Notes under the pieces: generated by a model
The model's database searches: none
The model's input: the letters and a program-made list of their open reading frames with translations, nothing else
What the model was told of the DNA's origin: nothing
Made by a program: the position numbers and the translations under genes
Part shown: piece after piece, positions 13,501-28,500 of the stretch
Layout: each line of letters begins with the position of its first letter
Numbering within the stretch: position 1 is the stretch's first letter
Assembly: GCA_038503035.1 (NCBI GenBank)
Contig: JAVSML010024234.1
Coordinates: 1-64,000 of the forward strand
Source: Crocodylus rhombifer
Taxonomy: Eukaryota; Chordata; Crocodylia; Crocodylidae
Reading direction: 5' to 3'
Length of the DNA: 64,000 bases

Positions 13501-16500
13501 GTTCATCAGTGGCAAGTCCTGTCAGACCAACCTGGTGGCCTTCTACGATCAGGTTACCAGAACATTAGATGTGGGGGTACCAGTAAACATAGTCTTCCTG
13601 GACTTCCGGAAGGCATTCGACACTGTCTCTCACCCCGTTCTCATTAAGAAACTGGGGGACTGCGGTGTCGACACCCACACAGTCAATTGGGTCGCCAACT
13701 GGCTGGAGGGCCGCACCCAGAGGGTGGTAGTGGATGGGTCCTTCTCAACCTGGAAGGACGTGGGCAGTGGGGTTCCGCAGGGCTCGGTCCTTGGGCCCGC
13801 ACTGTTCAAAATCTTCATCAGTGATTTGGATGAGGGAGTAAAAAGCACCTTGTACAAATTTGCTGATGACACTAAGATGTGGGGGGATGTGGGCACACTA
13901 GAAGGCAGCATCAGGCTACAATCAGACCTAGACAGGCTACAAGGGTGGGCGGATGTGAATAGGATGGGATTCAACACAGACAAGTACAAGGTGATGCACC
14001 TGGGGAGGAACAACCGGCACCATACCTACAGGTTGGGGAACTCCCCTCTTGTCAGCACGGAGGTGGAAAAGGATCTTGGAGTCATAATTGACTCCAAGAT
14101 GAACATGGGCCGGCAGTGTGGGGAGGCAGTTAGGAAGGCCAACCGCACCCTGTCATGCAGCCCCAGATGCATCTCAAGCAGGTCCAAAGAAGTGATCCTC
14201 CCCCTCTATGCGGCACTGGTCAGGCTGCAGCTGGAGTACTGTTTCCAGTTCTGGGCGCCGCACTTCAAGAGGGATGTGGACAGCAGCGAGAGGGTCCAGA
14301 GGAGGGCCACTCACATGATCAGGGGCCAGCAGGGCAGGCCCTATGAGGAGAGGCTACGGGACCTGAATCTGTTCAGCCTCCACAAGAGAAGGCTGAGGGG
14401 AGATCTAGTGGCCTGTTATAAACTAATCAGGGGGGATCAGCGGGCATTGGGGGAATCCCTGTTCCCCCGTGCACTGCCAGGAGTGACCAGGAATAATGGT
14501 CACAAGCTGGCAGAGGGCAGGTTTAGGCTAGATATCAGGAAGCACTACTACTACTAGATGATCTACTCAGGTCCCTTCCGGCCCTAGAAACTATTAAACT
14601 ATTATTCACCAGGGTACCCTTGGCAAAAACCAGGAGTAATGGCCAAAAACTCCTGGAAAACTGTTTCAGGTTTAACACTAGGAAAAACCTTTTCACAGTT
14701 AGGGTGTCCAGACTGTGGAATAAGCTCCCTCCAGAAGTGGTGCAATCACCTACTCTGGAAATCTTCAAGAGGAGACTGGATGGTCACCTTGCTGTAGTTA
14801 CCTGACCCCAGTTGTCTTTCCTGTCTACTTCAGAGGGGGGCTAGACCTGATGATATTGCAAGGTCCCTTCCAGTCCCTTACAAGCTAAGGATCTATAAGC
14901 AGTTGGGTTCTATTTCAAGAAAAGATCAACATAAAATACATAATGCAATACTGATTCTTAAAATTACAGCAATACTGAAAACAGATATATAACACCAGAA
15001 TAGATGACAGAAATCCAATTATAACTAGCAGTGTTTGAAGAAGTTATCAGTTCTCCTAGTATATTGGGATAGTGGGACCCACCTGACTTATTTCCTTGGA
15101 TTTTTCTTGTAGATTTAATACGAGATTAAAATCTAGAAGTTCAGGCTCTATATATCAAAAATTCTTTAGTTCCTATGGTTTGTCCTATATAATATCACAT
15201 TGTAATACTACAAAACATACAGCAGCATTAAAAAAACCCACACTATCTGTATTGCAAAAGTACATTTAAAGACAGTTAGTGCAAAACTCAGAGCTTGCAG
15301 TGTGCAATTTCTTACTTCTCTGCCTCCACTTTTTACTTACTTTAATTGCCTCAGCACCTCCAGGTTTCTGACCTAGTCTCTCATCACGTCAGTCACCCAT
15401 CTATCATTCTACTTACCACCACTGCCAGATAAAAGCCCTTTTGTTTCTAAGTGTAAAATTTACTCTCTGAACTGGTCTGCAAAGTCACTACCTTCTGCCT
15501 TAAACCTTTCTGAATGTCACTCACTGGGCCCTAGGTCTTGCAAACTGTTCTATACAGACAGAACCCTTGCTCCCTATCTGTGCTAGAAGACTCAAAGAAC
15601 ATGTTTGGGTGATGTCTGAATATTAAGAAAGTAGCTAAGGACTGTAGATGTAAATACTCTCTGTTCCTGGTTCTGGGAAACCATAAGTTTCAGTCCAAGC
15701 TCTTTAACCAAACACAGTGCAGCTAACAAGGTGGTGAGAAGAAGACTTAGGGGAGATGTTTGATAATAGCCTTCAAATACTGTGTCTATAAAAACTATTC
15801 TTTTTTGTTTCCACGGAGGGCAGGATAAGTAATAATAGTCTTAAATAACAACAAGGAAAATGTGGGTTAAATACCATATTTTCTCACCTATAACATGTTC
15901 CTTATATTTTGGACGGCCCTGGGCAGGACAAAAAAAAAAAAATCTTACCTTGGAGCACAGATAAGTATGAGAAGTCAGAATGTGAGGCAGAGCCTGATGC
16001 AGCATGCTGAACCTGGAGTTGTGTGCTGGGTCCACCCCTGTGCATTGGTTCCAGGGCCATATGCAGGCTCTGGAGCCATGTGCTGCACTGAAGGCGAACC
16101 CTGTGCACTGCCCCAATCCAATGTATGCTTGGGGAGGGGGGGGGTCCCCAGTGGGTCTGAAAATTTGGTGAGAGGGAGAGGGAGGTTTAGGGAGCTGCAG
16201 CAATTAATACTGCTACCGGTCTTTCCCTCCCCCACAAATTTCCAGACTTGTAGGGAGCCCTTTTCCTCACATGTAATGCAAACCCCAATTTTCCCGCCTC
16301 ATTTTGGTAGGAAAAGTGTGAGGTATATACAAGAAAATACAGTATTCAGAATTCTAATATAGTAAAAGCTTTTGTCTGTCCGTAATGCTTCATTCACACT
16401 GATTGGTTGTTTTGGCACCCAATCACAATGCTGACTGAAAAAAACAGTTGTCCAAGAGCATTCTGGACAGGAGGTGGCAGAGGCGTGGCAGAGTGGGGGG

Positions 16501-19500
16501 CCACGACTGTGGGGATGAAGGGGACAGAGCAGGGGGCCAAAGCCAGCACTGCTGGCCTCACTTTGGCTTTGGATTAATATCATGTTTGTACTCTATATTA
16601 GTAGGTGCAAAAGTGCTGCTTAAAAGTGTAATTATCAAATACCTGTGCTAAAATGTGTAGCATTTTCAAAAAAAGGTAAAATGCATTAATCCTGGATGAA
16701 CTAAGTCTAAGGGTGGTAATTCACCTACGTGATAAATTATGTTTATTTCAAGGTCAGTGCTATCATATGTGCTCAAATCAGGGTCTGACAATAAGGAGGA
16801 GAGGAAAGGTACTGGAGGAAGAAATTGCTGTGGTGGACAAGAGGGTAAGGAAAGGGGCTAACTGACCCCCCGATTTATTTTCCCTGCTGTAGCAGTGGGA
16901 GGGGGGACAAATTCAGATTCAAGGCAAACCTCCAATAATTTATAATTATAACAAATTTGAAAGTTAAAATCTAAACTATTAGGGGCTCATCTTTTTTTAG
17001 GGCTGTCATATAATCAAGTAAATATGATACTTTATTCATGAAGAAAAGAATGGACAACAAAGTTATCATTTATTAAAAATAAAAGCATCTCTTACCTCAT
17101 CAGATCCTATCTCTGAAGGTCTGGCCTTCTTAGGAGCAATAACTGGGGAAAGGGATCCTTCAAAATCAAGCTGAAAGAAACAAAATTTGAAAAAAATTCA
17201 ATAATTTCAATAATTATTTTGAAAAATCATGAAATCACATAAATGAAACCCTAACAAGAACTAAGGTTAATCAATATTTGCACCAAAATTAAGTTACTAT
17301 TTAGCAACATGTTGCAGGCAGGAGTATGCTAACAATGCTACAAAAATGAGGAAACATTTAATAACATGTAGAAATGGTCCTGAAAGAATACAACCCATAT
17401 ACAGAAAGCTTATAGAGAAATGAAGTGGTGGAACCTCATCATCTGATAAAAGTCTACTTCAGGAATCCTATGTAAGGAAACAAATTAATATGTTAAACAC
17501 CACACAGTATAGATTAGCATCTACATTGTTTTAAAACATTATAATTGTAAAAGTTGTTAATGCAACTCTGGACTATTATTTATTTATTTAAAATATTTGT
17601 ATCCTGCTTTTCTGCTTGCACTAACCACCTAAGTGGTTTAGGCTTAACAATATATAATTACATAATAGATAAATAGTTAACTATTTCAACCCAGCAGAGC
17701 AAATTTAGTGCTCTGGCTGATGGCAGAGGCCAGGCTATAATGCCCTTCAGCTCTGCAGTCCCAGGGCAACTGAACAGCAAGCTGAGAGGCACAGTGTTCT
17801 TTCTGGCAGGGAGGGGGGAAGCAAGCTCCCTGCCACTTCTTCATGTTATTATTTATCACATTCTCTCTTAGATAGAGGGTATAACAGAGTTCAAACAATG
17901 GTTATTCAAAGGACTGGTCAAGCAGAATCACTGACTCTGATATCAGATGGATGGACTGATATACAAGGAAATCCTTTATTGAACATTATGTTAGCAACAC
18001 CTGAAAGCAATTGCTACCAAATCTTCTCGTCATACAGGTAAGTACATAGCCAAATTACTGAGTGAAGAGATCGAAAGTGCGGGTCCCTCCAGGGTACAAG
18101 CCCTTGCAACTGATAATGCAAGTAACGTGAAAGCTGCATGACAAATATTAAAGACAAAGTATCCTCATTTAATAGTATTTGGCTGTCTTGCTCAGGGGTT
18201 GACTCTTCTGGCAAAGGACATAATAAGTGTGACTACAATGAAGACAATATTGGGAAACAGCAAAGTGACTGTGAAGGTATTCAACAATCATCATGTTGCT
18301 AATCAGGCTTTGAAGAAATTACAGAAAGAGAAGCAAGGGAAGAAAAGAGCACTTTTAATTACCAGGAGAAACTAGATTGGGCTCAGCTACAAAATGTTTA
18401 CATAGTTTGCTGTGCACAAAGAACTGTTTGCAGTGTGCTTCAATAGATGACATAGCGTGCCAGATTATTCCTGTGAAAATCTGGAAGCAGATTCTCGACA
18501 ACGATGTGTTCTGCGTTCCAAGTTCAAGGAACATTCAATTTGCTACTACCAGTTTCAGTGGCTATCAAGAAACTTGAAGGAGACACACCAAACCTTTCAA
18601 ATATTCCAGAGATATTCAGACAACTAAATGAAAATCTAACTGAGCCTTTGCCCTCTTCACCTCTATCCAAAAAAGAAGTCAAACAAATGTTTACTAGAGA
18701 TTGGAGTTTTGCTCTCATCCAGTTCATCTGGCAGCAAAACTTTTGGATCCTCAACACAGAGGACAACATTGATCAGAAGATAAATTATCTACAGCTCTCC
18801 ATACAATTATGGAAATAGCTAAAAATGTCCCCAACAGCGACAAAATAGCTGTGATGACAGACATTGCCGAGTACCGGGCAAAAGAAAAACTTTGGAGCAC
18901 ACACATCATTTGGCAGGCAGCAGAGAATATATGTCTCCTCTCACATGGTGGAAGGGATACTGTAACACCCGGCTGTTGTCCAGGATTGCTCTGAGAATCC
19001 TAAGCATTCCACCAACAGCAGCTTCTTGTGAATGGAAATGGAAGGCTTGCAGCTCACTCGAGACAAAAAACAGGAATAGAACAAAAGAACGCAGCGCTAA
19101 ACTTGTTTCTATGTCTCAAAATCTCTTGCTTCTGGAGAATTAGTCAGAAGCGCAATTAGTGAAGAAGATGCAGTGTGGTAAGCTGCCCTTGCCCATAGAC
19201 TCATTGGTAAAATCATCCTTTAATGAAAGAGAATGTGGTTCAAGTAGTTCTGAACCAGAGTGACCTCAATCTGATTCTGAAATGGAACTAATAAGTAATG
19301 CAAGTGATTCTACAGATAGTGACAGTGAAACTGGAGATGCCGCAATGGCCTCAGTGGAAGAAAGTTAAACTCTGTTGAAATAAATGACTGGACAACCACG
19401 GCATATCACACACAGTTCTTTGGGTGAGCCAAAATTAGTGACAAGTTTTCAGTGCCTTCATTTTCTTCCCCTTAAATTTAAATAAACAATGTAAGGGAAG

Positions 19501-22500
19501 TACATGCTAATGTGTATTGCCTTTACATTTTTACAAATATTCCAATAAAAATAATTCTTCCACATAAAGCTTTGAATATAACATCTAAACCACATTAAGT
19601 TTGCTGTATTTAAATTTTTTTCCTAATCAAATACTTCATTTCAAATACTTGTGATTATTGGGACATAACATTAACATGGGGGTACTTTTTAAGTTTTGTT
19701 TACTAAATATAAGTCAAATAAACATGCTATGCTGAATCAGATGACACTATTTAGGGCATTGGAAAAGTTTCTGATTCAAAATTTTCTGGAAAACCCACAT
19801 CTCTGTTTTTTTATAGACTATTATAAATTAAATTCAGATTTAGTGTAAGCAGACATGTTCTGCATAAGTGACTGCAAACAGTAGGTCGGGGTCAGCAACC
19901 TAAAGCCTGGATCCACTCTAACCAGCCCATGAAGCTAGAGCTTCTATGTATTTATGTATTTACTTACATTATTTAGATGCTGCCTTTCCCAGCAAAGGCT
20001 CAGGGAGGTTTACAGCAAGAGAAACAGAACGACTTAAGGGCAACTAGGATAAATACAGCAAAATAACACAACAAAACAAAATAAAGCTCAGATCCACTAA
20101 CAAAAATCCTGGCTTTGCTTTGGCTGCTAAACACCTGCCCAAAAAGAAAGGTCTTGTAGTGTTTCCAAAAGATGTCTAAGATTGGGCTCCCCAGCAGGCT
20201 TCCAGAGGGAGGGAGAGTTCCAGATCTCCAGATCAGAGGAACAACTGCCAAGAAAAAGTTCCCACACGTTTTCGCCATACAAACTTGGCATACTGATGAT
20301 ATTTGTAGGAGGTTGCTCTCAGCTGACCTTAGGGATTGTAATAGGGCATAAGGGAGAAGGTGGCCCTCTAGGAACATGGGCTATTTACAGCCTTCTCGGT
20401 CAACTTCTTGGTCAAAACCAGCACCTTAAATTGCACCCAGAAAGCTACTGGGGACCAGTGCAGAAATTAGGGGATTGGAGTTATGCGGTCCTGGCAGCCC
20501 ATCCCCGTCAGAAGGAGAGCCACCATGTTCTGTACCAGCTGCAGCTTCCAGAAAGTTGTCAAGGCCAGCTGTAAGTAGAGTGCATTGCAGTAGTTTAGCC
20601 TTGAGGTTACAAAGATATGGATGATGGTGGCCAGATCAGAGTCCAAAAGAAAAGGTTGCAGCCTTCTCACCAGATGGAGTTGATGAGGAATGCTCCTAGT
20701 CACAGCCACCACTTGAAGATCCAAGTGCAGTAGAGGATCCAGTACCACCCCAAGGCTGCAGACCTGAGTTACAAAGGGAGACTGAATCCCATCAATGATA
20801 CGTGTCCATAAATCACATGGTCAGCCCATAACTGCCTTGTCCGGATTCAGTTTCCATTAATTTATCCATATCCAGCCACCAACTGCAGCCAGGCACTGGG
20901 AAAGGACTGGGATTGCAGGACCAGCGTCAAAAGAGAAGCAGAGGTGTCATCAGGATTTTGATAGCATGTCACTCCAAACCTCTGCAAAGTCTCACCCAGC
21001 AGCCTGATATACACATTAAACAGAAGGTTTAACAAAACAGAGCCCTAGAGGATATGACAGAAAAGATCCCAAGGCGATGTTGAACACTCAACTCATGACA
21101 ACCCTCTGGGACCTCCCTGCTAGGAAAAAATGGAACCAATTTAGAGCTGTCCCACAAATACTCACCAGGTCATGTAAACACTTTATCAGCACCTCATAGT
21201 CAACTGTATCAAAGGCCACTGAAAGACTGAAAGATATCAGCAGGGCACAATTCCCCTGGTTGAGCTCAATGCGAAGATCATTGACCAAGTACAAGAGTGC
21301 AGTCACTGTGCTATATCCAGGACAGGAGTCCAGGAAACCAGTGACATGCAAATGAACCTGAAGAAAAGCAGGCTGGAGACAGGGCAACAACCAGATGGGA
21401 AGTCATCATCAAGTGACAGCTTCTGGAACAGGGCCTGAACAATAGAAGACTTAAAAGCATCTGGAATCCTACTTTCCTGAAGAGAGGCATTGACAAGCCC
21501 TGTCAGCAGTGGCCCAAGTCTACCTTGGCTAGCTTTTACAAGTCAGGATGGGCATTGGTCCATTTCACAGCTGACTGCCTGCCCTCAGCCCTCCAAGCAC
21601 ATCCACCACATTGGTGGGTGGTAGCAATTTAAAACAATCCATATAAACAGGAAAAGACCAGGCTCTCTCAACCCCAAACTCTGACTAAGCAACAAAAGTG
21701 ATGGTCCTCAAGCTATGCCAGATGGAGGCAATTTTATTGGCAAAGTAGGTGGCAAATTCGCCACAGTGGACTGATATAGACTTAGTTTCTGGGACCAGAC
21801 CATTCAACACCCAGAACAGTTCTGCCAGAACAACACTTTGCAGATGCAATAGCAATGAAGAAAAAAAGTGTCTTTGTTGCCAACACTGCCATGCCAGTCC
21901 TTTAGGAAATGATTTCTGTGGTGTTCCAGTGGTAGGGGGCTCCTCCTGCATGGTGCCAGGTGGCAGGGACATGCAGCCATCACTGTGTGGCAGGCAGAAG
22001 TGGTGATGGTAACAGTCACGTCAGACGGGCTGACTTGTCCCGACTGAGCTGGTTAATTTCCGCCCATGGTTCCTGTAGTGTTGCTGACGCCATGACTAGG
22101 TAGCTATTACACTGCGTTGCCACGAGGTGGTGGGGAAGTAGGTAATAGCTTGTTTACCTTTGGAAAAATGTACCCCAAAACAAGCTGCTGGACAGATGAC
22201 ACACAACAGTTTTTTCCTGAGATAATTCTCTATCACATTCAAGTAAGTTACACTACAGTAGGTGTTTACATAGTCTGCCCGCTCTATTTAAAAAAACCAA
22301 AACACAGCACACCAGAGTTGTGCCTGCTTAGACCAAGAGCAGGCAAAATACAGCCCATAGGCCAGATCCAGCCCACCAGGCAATTTCATCCAGCCCACAG
22401 GAGCCCATGAATTAACTGTACCCTGCCAAACCCATGCACTTTGCTCCCACCCTCCTGCATGGGAGGGTCCCAGCCCTGGCCAGTACACACAGCTTCCAGA

Positions 22501-25500
22501 TGGGGCTGCTGCAGCTGCCAGGAGACCCACTTGGTTTCCACAGCCTCCAGCAGCTTCTCCTTTTGTTTCTGCTGCAGTGCTCACTCTGGGCAGCAGGTAG
22601 GGAAGCTGCAGCTGGACAGGAGTGCAGAGCACAAGGCTGGGGCTGGTGGGACTGCGGAGCCAGGGGCCTGTGCCCAGCAGGGCAGCAGAAGCATTGAGCT
22701 CGGGTAGGCAGGATGTGGGTATGAGTGGGGCTTGTAGGGTGTGAGTGAGGGTGGGAGGGATGTGGGCTGCCCCCCACGCTTCTACATGGTGCACAGCCCC
22801 TGCCACCAGCAGCAGCAGAAGCAGGTGGCAGGCCCTCAGAGCAGACGCTGAGCAGCAGAGGGCTCCAGATCAGCCTGCCTCCATCAGGGCTCATGCACAG
22901 CTCCTATGACTCTGTGCCACGGAGGGGAAGCCCCACACGATAGAGCCGGCTGCCATCCCCGCTCCCTCCTGACACATGCAGCTCACTGAACTCCTTTAGG
23001 AAGCAGGGCTCCCTGCCACTTCTGGCAGAGTGATGGCAGGGAATGGGGAAGGCAGCTGGCTCCATCCCCCACTAGTGGCACACAAATCCTGGAAGATGCA
23101 CATGAACCCCACACGACAGAGGTAGGCTAGCCTGGCTCTGCTCCTTGCCGCCACATGCAGGTCCTGAAACTAGCTGGAGCCACTCACCACCTGGTGGCAG
23201 AGCCTGCACAAGCCAAACACCCTGAGGCCCCAATGCCTGCTGCTGCTGCCCCTGCCCACGGCAGGGGCTGTGCCATGATGAGGGTGTGGGGGGGGGGTCC
23301 CCACACCTCCCCACTCTCCCTTACACCCCACAAACCCCACACTGTGCCCAGAACCCTCCCACATACACAGCCCCACCCCCTCTCAACCCATCCCCACACA
23401 CACCTACCTACATGCACACCCAAACCCCACCATATGCACAACCCCCCCCCCAATTACAGCCCACACATTCCCCCACATACATCCCAACACACAACGTACA
23501 AGAGTAAGACTAGTTTGAGCTATTATGCAATTACCTCTATATACACTATGCAAACACACAAATCAGGAAAAAATATTTTTTGGAATAAAATTGAAATACG
23601 TTATAGCAGATGTTTGACTATTAGTGTATGACTTATATTTTTCCGGTTCCAAGATGGCAACACCCCCCCAAAAGAGTACTTCTGGGGGGCAAGGGAAGGG
23701 ATTTTTGATGGCAAAAGTCACAGGTTAGGGTGCAGGACTTCTAGTCCGAAGGTGGTGCGTGGGGGCAGGGCACTTGTCAAGAGACAGGGCTACTGTTGTG
23801 GCCCTCAACAGCTCACCAAAACTCATTAAGCAGCCCTCCAGCGAAAATAATTGCCCACCTCTGGCCTACACCTTTACTTTTGCACTTAGGAAAAAGAAAT
23901 ACAAAATGTGACCTGCCTCTTCAATCACAAAAGTCCTGAATATAAACTAATTTACAATTACACTTTAAAAGTATCTATCAGTGGTTAAAGGGAGAATGCC
24001 ATCTTAATGGACAATTGTTCATATGGAACCTAGATATGGCTATAGGCATATTTCAGAATTTCAAGATACCCTAAATAGAAGAAAAAGATTAACTGTTAAA
24101 AAAGGAAGATACTGAAATCTGGAAAAGTTATAAAATAAATTCAATGGAACCTTGGTATTTAACAGATTAAGACACTTCTATTGTTGAACCAAACTTGTGT
24201 AGACAGACTCCTTGAACTCTGTAATATTGTTATGCAAATTATTTAATATCAATACAAGTTTAAAAAAGAAAGCGAAGATATATATTTACTTACATTTCGT
24301 GTCCATGCTAATCTGTCCGTATTGTAACCCATCATATTCATGAGACATGTTACGAATAAATTCCACTCCGAGTGATAACTTGGTCCTCCTGGAGCATTAT
24401 AGGCATTATACCACTTAACAAGCATTTGCACAGCTATCTCTTTGGGCAGGATGGACTTAATTCCTTGCAAACATCTTTTCACTGTTTGGAGAAGAAGCAT
24501 TTCTGTGCTATTTTTTCTGTAGTACAGAGCTGCAATCCTGGCCCTATAATTGCTGCTGAAAACCCATTCTTAATAAGTTCTACTTTTGACATTCTTGTTA
24601 CTCTGTCCATTTCGATCTGCTAGTCTGCTGAAAATGTTCCATGCTAACTTTTCAGTGAAAAGAAAAATATGAGTTGCTGTTCAAAGCAATCAGAAACTGC
24701 TTTCAGTTACAGGATGCTGAAAACTTTGTAAAAAGGCATCCCTTTTCTCTCATTCCTAAAACCAATATTTGTCTGAGTTAACAGATCAAACCTCTTTTGC
24801 TTTTACTTTTTAAGTAATACTATGCATAATATTATGGAACAAAATAGCCTAAAAAAATGCATGCACATTTTTAAAGAACAGGACACACATGTTAGAGGTT
24901 GCAGAAAATTGCTAGACAAATCAGCAAGGTTGTAGCTGATCCCTTAGCCTATAAAACTGGGTTTTGCATTTTGGTAGCCCACTTGTTACCCTAAGCCAGT
25001 AGTTTTCAGATTGTGCTCCAGAGAACCCTGGGGATCTGTGACAGGTCACCAGGGTTCTGAAATGAAACTGGGGCTAGTGGTGCAGGAGGCAGCGTGTTGC
25101 TATTGTTTGACTAGGTTACCTGGCTGTACATCAGGTTACACAGAGCCAGGGGTAGGGGCAGGGGTTCTCTAGCAGAAGAGACATGAAAAGGGTTATGTTA
25201 CTTTAGAATGTTTAAAAACCACTCCCCTAAACAAAGCATATGAAAGTTTTTGACTTTGACAATGTCTTATCTGTTGGATTCTGTATCTTACCTAGTTCTG
25301 AGGTGGCAATTTCAGGAATGGCAATCCTAACTGTTGTATTATTGCTGAGTTCCTACAAAAATGTAAAGAAGTCAAATGCTGAAGGATATCTTAATGTATA
25401 GATTTAATTCCACCTATTCAGACTATGTAGTACATTAAAATTCATCATAGTAAATAGCTGTATGTTTCCCAGGAGAAGTCAGTGGGAGAGCCATTGTCAT

Positions 25501-28500
25501 AATGAAGATACAGTAAAAGCTCTATTATCTGGCATATCCCGGGAATGGGGGATGCCCAATAACAAAATATGCTGGTTAATTGAGCAGCCCCAGCTGCTGC
25601 TTCTCACGCGGTGTCTGGGGTGTCCCTCCACCCCTCCCACAGCATAACCACCCCTCCCGCAGGGACCCTCCAGGCCATGCAGGGGCTCGGCAGCACAGGC
25701 TGCTTTGCCCTGAGCCATGGGGCCTTGGAAAAACCAGAAGTGCCACAGTAGGCACTTCCAGTTTCACTTTATCTTACAAGCCGGCATGCCGGTTAGTGGA
25801 GCATGCTGGCTTGTAAGGTGCTGGAAAACAGAGCTTTTACTGTATTAAAGCAATAAAGGGTAGCTGTATAAAACAGGACTTTTCTACAAGGGAAAGGCTG
25901 TTTACTCAGCCTAGACAAACAAAATAACACCTGGCTGTGGTTTCCTGTAGGGGGTTTACAAGACAGAAAAAAAAAATAAGGTGGATTTATCATTTTGCTT
26001 TACATGACTCATTTCTGAAAAAATCTCAGGGCAACACCTACTAGAGTTACTCGGTTGTGGACAGGATCTCTCACAGAATGAATGAATGTTCCAAGCTGCT
26101 GGAAAGTACAATCATCAATATAAGAGGACTCATGAAGTTTGGAAGAATCCCTGAGCTCTGGAACTGGTGACAACAGTACTCCCTGCAAAGGGATAAAACA
26201 GTCCATATTAACAGTAAACATTATGCAGGTGCTGACTATTAGATTAAAAATTATTTGCAGTTTTAAAATTATTTTTTCACATTTCTAAACTATCAGTGCT
26301 CATCCATTGTTTGGGAGGCCCATCTTCAATATTAAAAAAAAAAAAATCACAAACAAAAGGACAATCATCAGGGGAGTACATCAAGGGCTGAACAACTGTT
26401 CACCAGGACACCCTTGGGGAAAACCAGGATTAATGGTCATAAACTCCTGGAAAACTGTTTCAGGCTCAACATTAGGAAAAACTTCTTCACAGCCAGGCGT
26501 CCAGACAATGATATAAGCTCTCTCCAGGGGTGGCACAATCGCCTACTCTGGAAATCTTCAAGGGGAGATTGGAAGGTTACAGCTGTCTTTTCTGCCTGGT
26601 GCAGGGGGCTGGACCTAATGATTTTGTGAGGTCCCTTCCAGCCTCGCAATCTATGAATCTACCTTTCTATGAATCTACCTTACCTTCTCATATACAACAT
26701 GCACCTTTCCCGCCAAAATTGGAATATATGTATTAGCCCAGATAGAAGCACCCTGCTTTTATTCCTGCTACACAGTGCAGCAGCTGTGGCATTACTTTTC
26801 AGGCAGCTAAGAGCGCCAATTAACTTAATGGGCTCATTGTTCTTCACTCTACAGGTGCTAACAATTGATTCTCCTGTTTAATAGTTTTGATGTTCCACTA
26901 ATAAAGCTAACTTTTCTTAGGGACATTTTGCTGTTTGTTTGCTGCTCCTGTTTCACAGCCCTGGAGACTCTTTAGATCTTTCCAAAATCACAGATCTACC
27001 CACACAGCAGCTAGGGTTTCAGCTTTCGGTAAGCATGAAAGGGAGGGCAAGTCAGCTGAAGATTAGACTCTGGGTCTGCTTTATGCAGGCCATAACTCAG
27101 GAAAAAATCTTATTTTCTTCATTCTGACTTTCAAAAACAGAAAGCAGATGTACACAGCAAGAAGAAAGATTGCTTGTTCCAGTCTTGCGGATGCAAAGCC
27201 ACAGAGAGACCTTTCATGATGACAGTTCAAGGTTCAATAGAGCATAGATTTTTTCTGACAAATCATACAGCATCTCTGCTGTTTGTCCTGACTTATTAGC
27301 TCAATGCCGGTCCTTCCCAACAGCCTGCTTCATGTGACCCTACCGCATACTACAATATATCGCTGCACTTTTGCTTCCCTACCAGTAAAAGGCAGGTAAT
27401 CCTCCCCATACCCACCTCAGAGGTGTTCTAATATCCTCAGACAGACGGTATTACAAAAAATATTTTTGTTATCAGTTTTTCCAGAATAAAAAGATACTAG
27501 CCAAATAATACAATTTTCTACTGCAATTTGCCTAAATTTTCTCTCCTTGAATCAGGACAACTTTAATTACAGAATTTGGTTTTATAAAATAGAGCAGTAA
27601 ACATAGATAATTTCTCACTGATACAAGCACTTTGAATACTATCCAATACAAGCTTTTTAATAAAAGGGTAGCTCTTGCTCCTCTTACCTCATCCAAGGGT
27701 GCCAGGTGCTTATTCAAAGGCTTGGAAGGAGTACTGACGCTATCCAATGGAGTGCTCGGCCGAGGCATTTGGTTTGACATTGTCAGTGATGGAGCTGGCA
27801 GTCCAGGAATGAAGACCTTCCCTACCTTTATATGAGCAATGGGTAGGTAAAGAAATAGGTAACTTTAATATATAAACTCCTCTGAAAAGCATGCTTATGC
27901 ATACATTCATATATTTTCAAGATACCAATAAGGTAATAAACACAGAAGAAAAGGTTTGAGAAAACACATAAATATTGACCTTAAAACCCCTAACAATAGG
28001 ACTGCTTTTCTATTTTAAATTTCCCTTTTTAAAATTCCGACAAACATTCCAATTCTGCTCCAGGAATATCTTAACATGCCTGAAGACTGCTACACACTGG
28101 CATCTCCTTAAAGTTCTGGCACAGTTTTAGTGACAAACTTCTGTTTTCAAAAGTTATAAAGATATCTAGGGAAAAAACCCTAAGTTATGAGGTTTCCAAA
28201 ATTAAGCAAAATCCAATTGTACATCTCCCCACATAATTATAAATAGGTATAGACATTTTTAAATTATAAAAGTGCTACCAAGAATGATCACCACAACAAC
28301 TGTTCTTCGTAATGCGACATGATTTGACATTTATGGCCACTGGAACACCCTAAAGAAGTGTCAAAGTCTCTTATTGTGAAGAAATTCTGTTTGTTCTTCA
28401 TATCTTAAAGGATTCTTTTGATTCTTAAGTAAAAAGTGAGTTAAAATAATAAAAATATGACACAAGCAAAATAAAATGCAAACAACATTTCCAACCCTAT

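Noticed and set aside
20182..20574. 130-codon plus-strand frame
   Set aside because: It is the antisense of the L2 LINE 3' region.
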